Of a stretch of 64,000 nt of DNA, positions 36,519 to 47,388 are shown one piece after another (the first letter of the stretch is position 1; the number at the start of each line of letters is the position of its first letter). A model generated the notes under the pieces. That model was given only the letters and a program-made list of their open reading frames with translations, was not told the DNA's origin and searched no databases. The stretch comes from Proteromonas lacertae. Taxonomy: Eukaryota; Sar; Bigyra; Opalinata; Proteromonadidae. Location of the stretch: contig NGBS01000003.1 in NCBI GenBank assembly GCA_002245135.1, positions 310,001 to 374,000 of the forward strand. Direction: 5' to 3'. A program made the position numbers and the translations under genes.

Positions 36519-37366
36519 ATGAAAAAACCCTTATTCATTTGGGATTTTGACTGGTATAATTGTAATGTCAAATTAAATAGGTCGTTAGTTGATTGTAACT
36601 CTGATATTGCTGTTTTTAAACCTCATCAAGAAATTATTAACGATATTAATGACAGATATATCACAGTTGATTGGAGAATATTGATAGTATATACAGTTAT
36701 ATATATTTAAGAATGAAAATTTGGTAAAATTGGCAGAATTAGGAGAAAAAGAAGAAGATATGCGTAGGAAGATGGAAAGTATTATTTATATTAATAAATA
36801 CATTAGATATGCCGATTTCAGATGAAGTATTGAAATTTTTTGATATAGTGAAAGAAAATCAGTTTGAAAATCGTTTAATGAGTGATGCAAACACATATTT
36901 CATTGATTGCTTTCTTAATAAACACAATATTAGAAGTTGTTTCACCGAGATTCATACTAATACAGCAAAATTTGAAGGTGATGTGTTGAAAATTACTAAT
37001 TATGTTGTATATACATATATATATAAGAAATATGTAATTTAGGAGGGTCATAATTGTCCAAATAAATGCTCCAAGAATATTTGTAAAGGAGAAGTCATTG
37101 ATAAATGGAATGATGTATTGAATGATGATAATATTGATATAATCTACATTGGAGATAGTAGAAATGATGTTTGTCCATGTTTACGTTTAAGAAAGAATGA
37201 TACAGTCCTTGCTAGAGAAAATCAATCTCTTCACAAATACTTTGTATGTTTTATAGAAGATATATTGTAGATTGAAAACAAACCAGTCTTTAATTTAATT
37301 CCATGGAAAAATCATAAAGAGTTGGGATTGTTACTGCAAAAAATAGCAAAGACATTTGTAAAATAA
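36519..37366 (+). CDS. PHOSPHO1/2-type HAD phosphatase
   Basis: Five or six short exons. Splicing 36554-36580 restores WDFDWSLVDCNSDIAV, the motif I of PHOSPHO-like HAD phosphatases (nucleophile Asp followed by the acid/base Asp two residues later). Later introns lie near 36687-36711 (ends AAG), 36780-36808, 37006-37042 and 37244-37270. Motif II is RLMSDANTYF, the Cys-rich CPNKCSKNICKG segment matches the family, and motif IV is IIYIGDSRNDVCP with LRKNDTVLAR after it. Family members hydrolyse small phosphates such as pyridoxal phosphate, phosphoethanolamine or phosphocholine; the substrate here cannot be told. About 235-250 residues, the usual length. The frame is intact. Confidence 0.85.
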
Positions 37367-37454
37367 GTAAAATAACTACATTAATAAGATTTAGGCTTGA
37401 ATTCCTATCAAGCAAAGTTTTTCATTTTTCTATTTTTTTGTTGTTCAAAGGAGG

Positions 37455-38153
37455 ATGTTGAATAAAATATTTCATCCACCAATTTTAAAAGAAATAGCTT
37501 CATTTCAATCAAAAATAATTACACCACAATCCTATTTTCTAATAAATAAATTCATATCAACACAATCAGAATCAGCAGAGCCAGCTAACAGATATTTAGA
37601 TAAGGCAAAATATAGAAATGTTGTGTCGTTACCACCAGGAACCATTGTACCAGAAACTGGACATATAAAGTTAAAAAACACTTATAAAAGAGCTGGTCAT
37701 CTTCTTCTGCAATTGAATCAAGAAGCAGTAGCAAAATCTACAGCAACAATATGCGAATTTAGATCAGGTGATATAATAGAAATAGTTGTATGACTTTTAA
37801 ATTTGATATTTATTTAGATGAAATCCAGATTAGGTAAACCGGAAGGTGATAAAGTAATGGGAATGGTATTAGCAAGAAGAAATAAAGGAATTAACTCGTC
37901 GTTTATAATTAGAAGTGTATATCACAATTTAATATATATATATATATATATATTATAGGGTTCCGATGAAAATGATACATTCGAAATGACAATGCCTTTA
38001 TATTCACCAGATATCCAAGAAATAAGAATGGTTCAAAGTAGAGCTTTTAAAAATGGTCAAAAGAGAGTGAAACATTCTAAATTACTATTCTTAAGAGATA
38101 AACCAATTGGACAATACTACCATCCTCCCATAACAAAAAGATCTAAGAAATAA
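37455..38153 (+). CDS. Mitochondrial-type ribosomal protein bL19
   Basis: Three exons with introns at 37788-37817 (30 nt) and 37917-37956 (40 nt). The core is bL19: FRSGDIIEIV, then KVMGMVLARRNKGINSSFIIRS, then MPLYSPDIQEIRMVQ and RVKHSKLLFLRDKP, in the right order and spacing. bL19 sits at the subunit interface of bacterial-type ribosomes. The N-terminal extension of about 60 residues (MLNKIFHPPILKEIASFQSK, with few acidic residues) looks like an organelle-targeting presequence. Together this implies that the organelle has its own ribosomes. The start at 37455 follows a T-rich tract and keeps the presequence. Confidence 0.88.
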
Positions 38154-38195
38154 TTAAGTAGTTTCTATTTTATTTTATGTTGTATTGTTATTATA

Positions 38196-39846
38196 TTATA
38201 CTACTTCTATTGAAATTGATTGTTTCAAAAGAAATGTTCTGTATTTGATAATTAATGAAAATGTCGTGATTTTCATTTCTTCTTTAGTATATATCACTAT
38301 TTCACCTGTTTTACTATTGAGTGCCATACCATGAGGTAATGAAGGAGATATTTCAAACATTATTTTACTATCTGTTTCAACAATGTTTTGTGGTTGAATA
38401 ACTAGAGGAGTTTGTTCTTTTACTGTAAATGTACTATCAGAATATGTATATGTCTTTAGAATATATTCTATCAATATTATATACATATATATATACTAAA
38501 TAATGGCTTTAATATATCATTAGCATGAATAATATCAATTATAATATCATAATCTTTAGAAGGTATATTTAACTTGAATAGATAATTAAGAAACATGTTT
38601 TTCTTTGTTATAGAAAAACATTTGACATAATTACATAGTGAATAAATAAATGAATTATCTTTACATATACTCTGAATATATTTTAAATCACTTACTAATA
38701 AATAAATAAATAATATATACTATCATCAATTAAACAAACACAACTTTTACATGAACTTTCTTTTAAATTATTCAGTGGAGTTTTATACTCTCTAACAAGC
38801 TGCTCAATTAACGGTTTTTTATTTTCAGGTTTAACTGTAAATACATTTAATCAATATATATATATACCTTCATATGGTATTTTTAAATCTGTAATAATGA
38901 GTAATGCAATAATTATCACTTTCAAATTATCCATTAAAAATAATTCTTTTAGATCTTTCAACAAATTTTTCTTTCTTAATTCATTTAAATCACTTTTACT
39001 CAGTGATATATAGTCATTTTCATTCATAAAATACTTCAATGCTATTCTCATCATCAAATCACTCAATTTCTTCGATAAACCAATATAATATTTCATATTT
39101 GGTTTCTTTAACATCATAGAGATAAATGGACTCTTTTCAGTAGCTTCTGGTTTGGATTTATATTTACTATATAATTCATTTTCTTCTTCACTAAACTGAT
39201 CAATGTTAATTTTGTCAAATTGAATGAATTTAAAAAGATCAAAGAATTTATCTTCAAATACATTCTTTTCTCCATCACAATTTATCTTTTCAATGTTCTT
39301 GTTATAATATTCAACAAAGATTTTATATAAATACATTTCATTTGGGATAATAATATGACATTTGCTCAGTAAATAAACCACACAATCAACTGATAATTGT
39401 TGTAATAATTCCATATTTAAAAAATATTCAAATCCATTTTTGTATAGGTATTCTTCTACTATTACTATTAATTCCTTTAATAAAGATAATGAAGAATGTA
39501 TTGACGGGTATATTTGAATAAATCTAAACACTAAATCTTCGTTAATATGTGATATAAAGAAAAGTAAAGCTTCATGATATAAATCAACTTGATTGTAGAT
39601 TATACTCATATATATTACATTAATTACATTATCAAGTGTTAAAGCTGAATGATTTCCACTTAACCACTTTTCCAACACATAAAATGAATTAACTTTTATA
39701 AATGTATCTATTACTAAAGGTTCCTTAAATTCCTTATCCGTTATTATTTTTTGTAAAATAGGATTTAAACATAAAATTGATTTTAAACTCTGAATTGTCT
39801 CACTTTCAACTGTAACTATTATATCACTCATTCCTAATGAAGTCAA
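38196..39846 (-). CDS. BTB/BACK-like protein with C-terminal putative-Ig (He_PIG-like) module
   Basis: Four exons on the minus strand with introns near 38838-38870, 38694-38719 and 38470-38498. The N-terminus looks like a BTB/POZ fold (MSDIIVTVESETIQSLKSIL ... IDTFIKVNSFYVLEKWLSG) followed by BACK-like helices (LLQQLSVDCVVYLLSKC). The last exon encodes a short module ending ISPSLPHGMALNSKTGEIV, which has the LPxGxxLxxxTGxI signature of He_PIG Ig-like domains and completes with TFSLIIKYRTF. No signal peptide or TM is seen, so this Ig-like module would be intracellular. Members with BTB often act as Cul3 adaptors, but the role here is inference. The BTB assignment is moderate. Confidence 0.6.
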
Positions 39847-40180
39847 TGTTCTTACAACTCTATATTATAATACAAAATTGTATACCCATTTTCACTGTAT
39901 TTGTTTTTAACCAGAAGACGTTTATTGCCATACTGCAAATCACTTTTCCATTTTTTTGATAGATGCAGACTTGTATAATGCATAAATTCATATAAACTCC
40001 ACATATTTCTTCTTAATAAGGAATAAAAAAGAAAAAACTCTTCACTTGCTTGACAAAAGCTTGAAACATTTTAATTTTCATTGTTATTTATCTCTTCTCC
40101 CAATCATCAAAAACAACATTTAAAACCATATTATAATTGTCAATTACAAAATCATGATGATCACAATATTTTTATTAAAG
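39847..40180. other. Intergenic upstream of BTB-like gene
   Basis: About 334 bp separating the BTB-like gene start from the stop of the next minus-strand gene. Nothing recognisable found. Confidence 0.5.
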
Positions 40181-42135
40181 TTATTGAGGAGGAGGTTGTT
40201 GTTGCATATTTGGTTGGTTAGGGTTATATTGTGGAAGATATGCTGAATATCTACCATCATTTATCGAAAATATATCAGGTGATTGTGGATAATACGAGTA
40301 TGGATATTGATAATATGCAGTATAAGGGATGTAAAGTCTATTTGGTTGTTGCATATTCATTGTTGAACCAATCATTGTATTTTGATACATATACTTTTGA
40401 GTTGGAGCTGCATAGACATAGGAAGGTGGATTTGTAGATGTTTGAATAAACTGAGTTGTGTTATTACCATTATTTATTGAAGGAGTTAATGTTGCTGCTG
40501 TTGTAGTTGGGATTGAATAATCATATTCTTCTACTCCTCCTCCTCCTCCCATAATTCCTAAGCTTGTTGTTGTAGCTGTTGTAGTTGGTGTTGTTGTTGT
40601 TGTTGATGATGATGATGATGATGATACTCCTCTCATTCTTTTTGTCATTTGAATATTATTATATTGTGCTAATTGTGCTGGTGTAACTGCAGATGAAGCA
40701 AGACTACTACTATTACTACTGATATTATTGATATTGTTGTTGTTTGTAAGATAAATATTCTGCTGTCTTGCACCAGGAACTTTAACAATTTGATTTGATC
40801 CTCTACTGTATTGATTAGCATTAATTGTTTCATCAACATATAATTGATCAACATATTTTCTTTTTGTTGTCTTTCTTAAACTATTCACTGTTATATTTGG
40901 GTTACTGGTTGCTAATGAAGAAGATGAAGCGATAGAATTGGCTAATGAAATTGGATTTAGTTGATAAGGACCATCATTCTTACAAAATTCTATTTGAGTT
41001 ACATTCTTGGTTAAGTTATAAACTGGTAAACAAACAGTATTTATTTCATCATCATTTGACAAACTGTTTGCTGAGTTTGAATTACTCAATAAACCATTTG
41101 ATTGATCAAAATAGAGATTTGTTGCATTTGCTGCTGATGAAGATATTGAGTTACTGTTATAATTATTATTGCTTCTTCTTTTCTTAGTTATATTATTATT
41201 ATTATTAGAAGAAATATTATTACTGTTATTAATAATATCATTCAAAAGAGTGGAGGAATTATATAGAAATTCAAATTTCATATCAATTGGCATATCTCTC
41301 AGTTTCTTTAATTCAAGTAATGGTAAAATTCCATTTATTATATAATCTTTATTTTTGTTATAGAATTCAATATAGATTGAGATTAGTAACAATACTGTTC
41401 TTTTCTTTAGAAATTTATATAATTCATTTTCCTCTTTATTTTCTACTTTCTTAATACTGTCATTAAACTTCTTCTGAAATTTACTATTCATGAATAATGA
41501 AGATTTCATTATTTCATCAAATCTGTATAAACCAAATTTTACTATTCCTTTTAACAAGTTTAAATCATCATCTTCACTCCAATCATCATCTTCTAATACA
41601 TTATAATTTACTTCATTAAACTATATTATAATATAAATTAAAACATACATTCAGTTCAAGCTTTTTCATTGAGTTTTCATTATATTCATCTGTACTTTTA
41701 AATCCTATTTCCTCTAGTTTCCATTTTAGTGCATATATAACACTCAAACGTACTAAAAGAATTAATATTAACTCTTGATTGTCATTATCTCGAAGTTCTA
41801 ATCCATTACTTGTTATTTTTATTGGTCTCTATTTATTTCTATATATATCTATAATTATACTAATAACGATGAGCATAAGTCCTTCAACTCATTCTCTACT
41901 TTTTTGGTTTGAATGTGAAGTTCACTTCCTATACTACCAAACATTTCGATACAACCGTCCTATGAATTACAATGACAATATATACTCCATATAAACCACG
42001 TTCTAACATCCATTCTAAATAAAGCCGTTTATGACTTCCTACACACTTACATTTTATTGTTGTTTTATCTAAATCAGGAACCTTTCTCTCCAACCAAAAC
42101 GCAATATCTTCACATAGAGTCATCTCATTTACCAT
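40181..42135 (-). CDS. SANT-like nuclear protein with Asn/Ser-rich tail
   Basis: Four exons from an ATG at 42135 (MVNEMTLCEDIAFWLERKV), with introns of about 26-32 nt near 41969-41994, 41824-41855 and 41621-41650. The middle has WSEDDDLNLLKGIVKFGLYR, resembling SANT/SLIDE or Myb-like helices (W.EDD..LL.GI.K.G). A helical region follows (LKKRTVLLLISIYIEFYN). The second half is low complexity with Asn, Ser and Thr runs, a basic KKRRSNNN patch and Gln/Pro/Tyr-rich end (PQYNPNQPNMQQQPPPQ). That makeup fits a chromatin or transcription regulator, but no family is certain. The frame is intact. Confidence 0.55.
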
Positions 42136-42265
42136 TCAATAAAAAATGAAAAAAAAGAATTAAATCAAGTCAATTAAAAATATAGTCGTTTCAAATTGAA
42201 TTTTTCTTAAATAATGGCAATACAGGTTAAGAATGAGTGATAAAAATATCACCATATGACAACTG

Positions 42266-42500
42266 GAATATTTTAGCTTAAATGATAATATTTTTAAAAG
42301 AGTGGTTAATTATGCACATACAGCTGTTGAAGAATCAGGATTAAGTGAATTTATTATTAATTATATTATATTAGTTGGTTGTGGTTCAAGAATCAAGGGA
42401 ATAAGAGAATTATTGAAAGAAGTGTTTAAAAAATCAGAACTGAGATATGGACTTAATCCAGAAATAGTGTGTGCATATGGAGCAACAATTCTTGCTTATA
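42266..42500 (+). repeat. Direct repeat arm 1 in Hsp70-like copy 1
   Basis: Matches 43478-43712 downstream. The first 120 bp and the last 40 bp are nearly identical, while the middle (encoding KEVFKKSELRYGL versus QIKFKNSKIIKYF) is diverged, so identity is patchy. Confidence 0.8.
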
Positions 42501-43477
42501 ATTATGATTATGAAATAATAGATACACTTGATGTAACTGAAAATGATAGTTTAGATATAATGAATAGAGGTAAAATTGGAATAGACATAGGATTAGAAAA
42601 TGTTGTAAGTGGAATTTATAGTAATAATCACACTCAAATAACAACAGACAGTGGTGCAAATAAAACTATTCCTGCTTATGTTTATTATAATCCACATTCT
42701 CCTGACATTATTGTAGGATATGCAGCAAAACATAATCTGGAATTTGTAGGTCATTCTGTGTATGACATATTAAGGTTAGTAGGAGTGAGATATAATGATG
42801 AAGAATTACAAGAATATATGAATGATTGGACATTTACAGTGGTAAATGATAATGGTGAAGCAAAAGTAGAGTTAGAATATAATAACAGCATTATTCATGT
42901 AAGTGGAGTAGATTTGTTATGTGAGATATTTAAGTATAATAAACATTGTGCTGATGAGCAATGTGGTAACAATCCAGACAGTAGAACTGAATGTGTGATA
43001 AGTGTTCCATTATATATGAATGATGATCAAAGATTATTAATAAAAGAAGCAGCTGAAAGAGCAAATTTAAAAGTAATAAATGTAATTTCATCTTCAATAT
43101 GTGCAAATATTGCTTATATTCATGAAAATCAATCAAGAAAAGATAAAGAAACAAATCTCGTGTTTGATTTAGAAGAAAGAGAATTAAATGTTGATATAGT
43201 TAATACTGATAATATTAACAAACTATCTGAATTAATCTATTCAAAATATGATAATGAAATAGGTGTGAAAAACATCATTGATAATTTGTATAATCATTAT
43301 GTTGAAAAATATAAAGGCAAAACAGGAGAATCACTCAATGATAAAAGAAAAATAGAACTTAGAAAAGAATGTGAAAAAGCTGTAGAATTGCTAAAATATG
43401 AACATTATAGTGAAGCTTATATTGATGTTGAGTTTTTAGAAGATGCTGATATAGATACAGAATTAACATTATCCACA

Positions 43478-43712
43478 TTTAATAGCTTAAATGATAATAT
43501 TTTTAAAAGAGTGGTTGATTATGCACATACAGCTGTTGAAGAATCAGGATTAAGTGAATCTATTATTAATTATATTATATTAGTTGGTTGTGGTTCAGGA
43601 ATCAATGGAATAAGAGAATTATTACAAATTAAATTTAAAAACTCAAAAATTATTAAATATTTTAATCCAGAAGAAATTTGTGCATATGGAGCAACAATTC
43701 TTGCTTATAATT
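43478..43712 (+). repeat. Direct repeat arm 2 in Hsp70-like copy 1
   Basis: Partner of 42266-42500, ending the second ATPase domain. The two arms mark a partial tandem duplication of about 1.2 kb. Confidence 0.8.
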
Positions 43713-43862
43713 ATGATTGTAAAATATAGATACACTTGATAGAATTGCATAATGAAGATATAATGAAAAAGAGAATTGATTATATTTTACCAAACATTCT
43801 ATAAATAGAATAAACATAAATCATAAATATTATATTCATATTTCATTTTGTTTTTAATCATT

Positions 43863-46613
43863 CTATTCACATTCATCATCACTTAAACTAACAGTTAATA
43901 AATCACTTTCACAATAAGATCCACTTTCATCATCCCAAGCATCTTTTTTTATTTCACTATTATTATCATTTAAATTAAAATCATTATTATTATTATTCAT
44001 ATTCTTTCCATCATTATAATAATAAAACTCATTATTCTCATTTATTAATTCTTCTAAATCATCACCTAATTCATCTACATTATTATTATTATTATTATTA
44101 CTTAAATAATTTGAATTATTATTATTAACAATACCATTTGTATTTGTGGAGATTTGCAGGATATGTTTATTATAATATTTCTTTGGCTTGGGAAATCTCA
44201 TTATACATTCATGTAAACTATTTAAACTACCTTCCACTAAACATTTCTTTTCTTGAAAATGAATTAATAAATTATTCCATAATACATTTCGAGCTAATGA
44301 ACTGGCATTGCCTAAGATTATTAAACCATATTTTGCACGAGTTAAAGCAACATTTAATCTTCGAGGATCACTTATAAATCCTAATTCACTTCGATAATTT
44401 GATCTAACACAAGTTAAGATTATATAATCTTTTTCACGACCTTGAAAACCATCTACATTTGCAACTTCTACATCTTGATATAATATCTTCGGCAAACTTC
44501 CATTCATTTGCATATAATTCACAATATAAGATCTTTGACCTTCATATGGAGTTATTATACCTATTTCATTCGGAGATACAAACGAATTTAACAAAAATGT
44601 TACAATCTTTTCACATTGTTGAGCTTCCATTCGATTTAAATAAGATGTTCCACTTACTGATAATTCTTCTCGACCATTACATACATAAAATAACATTGGA
44701 ATTGAACTATCTACCCAAGGGAAATGGACTTCTGGTCGACTTCTTTGTAATTCTGTTATTCCATTTTGTAATGTTCCTTCATAAAATGTTATTGATGGGA
44801 ATAAGGATAAAGCAGGATGCATTCGATATTGAATAGTTAATCGAATTGGACGATAATTCAATGAGATTAATCTCTCGAATAATGATTGATTTAAACCAGC
44901 TTCTCCTGCTACTCGATCTAATACAACTGGTCCTAGTTGTTGATGATCACCAACTAATATTAATTGTTTACAACCCATCACAATTGGAATTAAACATTCA
45001 GGTTCAGTGGCTTGACTTGCTTCATCAATTAATACATGACGGAATTTATATTCTCGAAATCTTTTATCAGCTGCACAGCTACAAGTACAACAGATTACTT
45101 CGGCTCGACTGAGAATTAATTTTTCAGCATTTAATCTTAACTCATTATATTTGGTTTCATCACTAGCACTTAATTCACCTTGATCTTCTAATAATCGCTG
45201 TAATTTATATAATTCACTGTCTTTACCTCCCACAAATTTTACTAAATAATGTAAACATAAATGTTCGATTGAACTACTGATATTTTCTTTACTTTTCGCT
45301 GTTACACGAATTACTCTCAAACCACAAGCATGAATCTTTTCAGTTAATTGATCTACTGCAATGTTACTAGGAGCACAAACTAATACTTGATTTCCAAACT
45401 CACGAACTAAATGATAAACAATTGTGGCTGATGTTACTGTTTTACCTGTTCCAGGAGGTCCTTGAATTAAACTCAATGGATGAATTAATACACTTTTGAT
45501 TGCTTCAATTTGAGAGTAATTAAGTGGAGGCAATCCACTAATTGATAATTCGGATGGTAAATTCACTTTCACTACATTTGTAGCACAAGGAATACCTAAT
45601 AAACTATTCCATAAATATTCACTCATCGCTTCTTTTACTGTACTAAATCGACGAACTGCATTTTTCATTCGTTTATAAGGAATATCACTCCATAAATAGT
45701 CAATTCTATACCCACTTGTTATATTCATTGGAACGTTTTTACTCTTCATTTGTAAGGTGATTTGATTATCATCAATCTTCATAACTTGACCTTCTCCTTT
45801 CCATTTTTCACTTAAACTAATAGTTGTGGAGATTTCTAATTCATCTCCTATCATCAGTCTATTACTAATATCAGCGTGAGGTAAACGGAATATTGCTTGT
45901 TTACGTTGATTCAAACCAATATCCCAAGTTATATCAACCACTTCTTTACATAATTCTTGACACATTTCTTTGTCATATTCAGCAATTTTATCAATTAATG
46001 GTAAAAATATGTTTTGATAATCATAACCATCTTCATATGTCTTTTTTACCTTTTCTAATGTTGCTGTGGTTGGTAAACTTGATAAATCATCATACGTTGC
46101 ATTTGGATTACTTTTCCATAATTCTTCTAATTTCAATATTTGCTTTGCTGTTAAATGTCTTACTCTAGTGTCTCCTTCTTCCTTTGTATGTACCATTCTA
46201 TCAACTATGCATTTATCAGATACTAATGGTTCCCATTCGTGAGGATCCCATCCCATATCTTTGATGGAATTTTGATTTAAACAAACATCTCGACAAATTA
46301 AGACGTAACATGCGTTTGCTTCATCTGGAATAAATCCTAGTACAAAGACATTTTTACTACCACAGTTATAACATTCTAATATTGTATCTCCAAATTCACT
46401 GTCAGGGTGTAGTCTTACTTCTCTATGTCTCGATCTAATAAAATGTTGGATAATATGTGATCCACATTTACTATCATTCACATTACAAAACCATTTTTTA
46501 CATTCATTACATTGAGCCACAGCATTTACATCACTGATCTGACAATATGCACAGGCATACTCTGGGATTGGTTGCTCTTGGGTGTCCTCTTCAATATCAC
46601 TTATATCGCTCAT
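43863..46613 (-). CDS. UPF1: UPF1/RENT1 RNA helicase
   Basis: Single exon, 916 residues. The N-terminus holds the Cys/His-rich CH domain (CAYCQISDVNAVAQCNECKK, CGSHIIQHFIRSRHRE, CYNCGSKNV) that binds UPF2. The SF1 helicase core follows: GPPGTGKTVTSATIVYHL at about residue 380, DEASQATEPE at about 528, GDHQQLGPVV, QYRMHPALS, VDGFQGREKDYI and LNVALTRAKYGL. UPF1 is the ATP-dependent helicase of nonsense-mediated mRNA decay, acting on cytoplasmic mRNPs. The C-terminus is short and Asn-rich with acidic Ser sites (ESDLLTVSLSDDECE) instead of a long SQ-rich tail. The start is 75 bp from the divergent TAF10 start, so the pair may share a bidirectional promoter. Confidence 0.97.
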   Translation of the reverse strand: MSDISDIEEDTQEQPIPEYACAYCQISDVNAVAQCNECKKWFCNVNDSKCGSHIIQHFIRSRHREVRLHPDSEFGDTILECYNCGSKNVFVLGFIPDEANACYVLICRDVCLNQNSIKDMGWDPHEWEPLVSDKCIVDRMVHTKEEGDTRVRHLTAKQILKLEELWKSNPNATYDDLSSLPTTATLEKVKKTYEDGYDYQNIFLPLIDKIAEYDKEMCQELCKEVVDITWDIGLNQRKQAIFRLPHADISNRLMIGDELEISTTISLSEKWKGEGQVMKIDDNQITLQMKSKNVPMNITSGYRIDYLWSDIPYKRMKNAVRRFSTVKEAMSEYLWNSLLGIPCATNVVKVNLPSELSISGLPPLNYSQIEAIKSVLIHPLSLIQGPPGTGKTVTSATIVYHLVREFGNQVLVCAPSNIAVDQLTEKIHACGLRVIRVTAKSKENISSSIEHLCLHYLVKFVGGKDSELYKLQRLLEDQGELSASDETKYNELRLNAEKLILSRAEVICCTCSCAADKRFREYKFRHVLIDEASQATEPECLIPIVMGCKQLILVGDHQQLGPVVLDRVAGEAGLNQSLFERLISLNYRPIRLTIQYRMHPALSLFPSITFYEGTLQNGITELQRSRPEVHFPWVDSSIPMLFYVCNGREELSVSGTSYLNRMEAQQCEKIVTFLLNSFVSPNEIGIITPYEGQRSYIVNYMQMNGSLPKILYQDVEVANVDGFQGREKDYIILTCVRSNYRSELGFISDPRRLNVALTRAKYGLIILGNASSLARNVLWNNLLIHFQEKKCLVEGSLNSLHECIMRFPKPKKYYNKHILQISTNTNGIVNNNNSNYLSNNNNNNNVDELGDDLEELINENNEFYYYNDGKNMNNNNNDFNLNDNNSEIKKDAWDDESGSYCESDLLTVSLSDDECE

Positions 46614-46688
46614 TATTTTGATAATTCAATTATAATCAAATCAAGCTTTTGGTTTGTTAAGTTTATTTTTTTTCATTTTATTCAACAT

Positions 46689-47155
46689 ATGAATTCTTCA
46701 CAGTCTTATAATGATGAAAATTTATTAAAATCACTAGAGAGCTATCAATCTCCCGTATATATGGTTTGTTTCTATGAAGATTAGATTCCTGATGAGGTTG
46801 TGAAGTACTATTTAAGAAGAGGTGGGTTTGACTGTGATGATGATAAAATGTATTATAATTATCAACAATTAATGTAATTATTACTTAGAGCAAGAATGGT
46901 TTCTCTTGCTACTCAGAAATTGATTATACAAATCATCCGAAATGCACAGTCAGAAAGAGAGTTAAGAAGAACTCAAAACTCAAAAGTATAACAACAGGTT
47001 TGTTAAATATTTTCACATTAGGATGCAGATTCGACAGTATTTACTCTTGAAGATGCAACTAGAGGGTATAATAATGTGATTATGTTCATAATAGGTTGAG
47101 AGGTGCTGGATTCCCAATATCGAAGCCAAACACATGTGGATTAGGGGATATGTAG
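46689..47155 (+). CDS. TAF10: TFIID/SAGA subunit TAF10
   Basis: Five small exons with introns at 46755-46784 (30 nt), 46850-46888 (39 nt), 46986-47021 (36 nt) and 47066-47094 (29 nt). Splicing yields about 110 residues: IPDEVVKYYLRRGGFDCDDD, then IARMVSLATQKLIIQIIRNA, then STVFTLEDATRGLRGAGFP. This is the TAF10 histone-fold domain in full (compare the IPDEV..YYL..GF start of the family). TAF10 pairs with TAF3, TAF8 or SPT7 in TFIID and SAGA for promoter recognition. No long N-terminal tail is present. None of the exons would be picked out by ORF length alone; the model rests on consistent splice signals and domain match. Confidence 0.92.
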
Positions 47156-47388
47156 AATAATAAATAATTATGTTATTTATATTTATTGAAAACAGTTTTG
47201 CTTCTTTGTTATGACCTTTATAATCATAATAAGAAAAATGCATTAATTGCTAGGCAATTGCATGTAGATGTAGTCTTTGGAAGTATTGCATTACTATGCT
47301 GATTCATTTGCTTTATTTCATTAGTTTTAGTATAGCTTGGCTTGTATTCATTCGTTTCAAAATTGTTTTTGTTTTTTTTGAATAATTA

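Larger units (their letters stand above)
42266..43804 (+). pseudogene. Degenerate Hsp70-like gene, copy 1, with partial 5' duplicate
   Basis: A single open frame (42302-43729) begins with the C-terminal end of an Hsp70 ATPase domain (AHTAVEESGLSEF ... ILVGCGSRIKGIREL, AYGATILAYNYD), then a short linker, then a second ATPase domain from an ATG at 42559-42561 (MNRGKIGIDIGLENVV). The second domain ends with the same C-terminal segment. Phosphate-loop 1 is altered (GIDIGLENV for GIDLGTTNS) and the canonical DLGGGT loop is replaced by FDLEERELNVDIV, so ATP use is doubtful. After the stop a tail matching the end of copy 2 (KKRIDYILPNIL) remains, but about 400 nt present in copy 2 are missing. Compared with the upstream duplicate (GAAATAATAGAT), the segment ends one base short (AAAATATAGAT), which makes the stop. 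Could still be expressed from the internal ATG. Confidence 0.65.

Noticed and set aside
44138-46168. Several plus-strand open frames opposite UPF1
   Set aside because: Shadows of the helicase gene; hydrophobic, His/Leu-rich sequence typical of AT-rich antisense reading.
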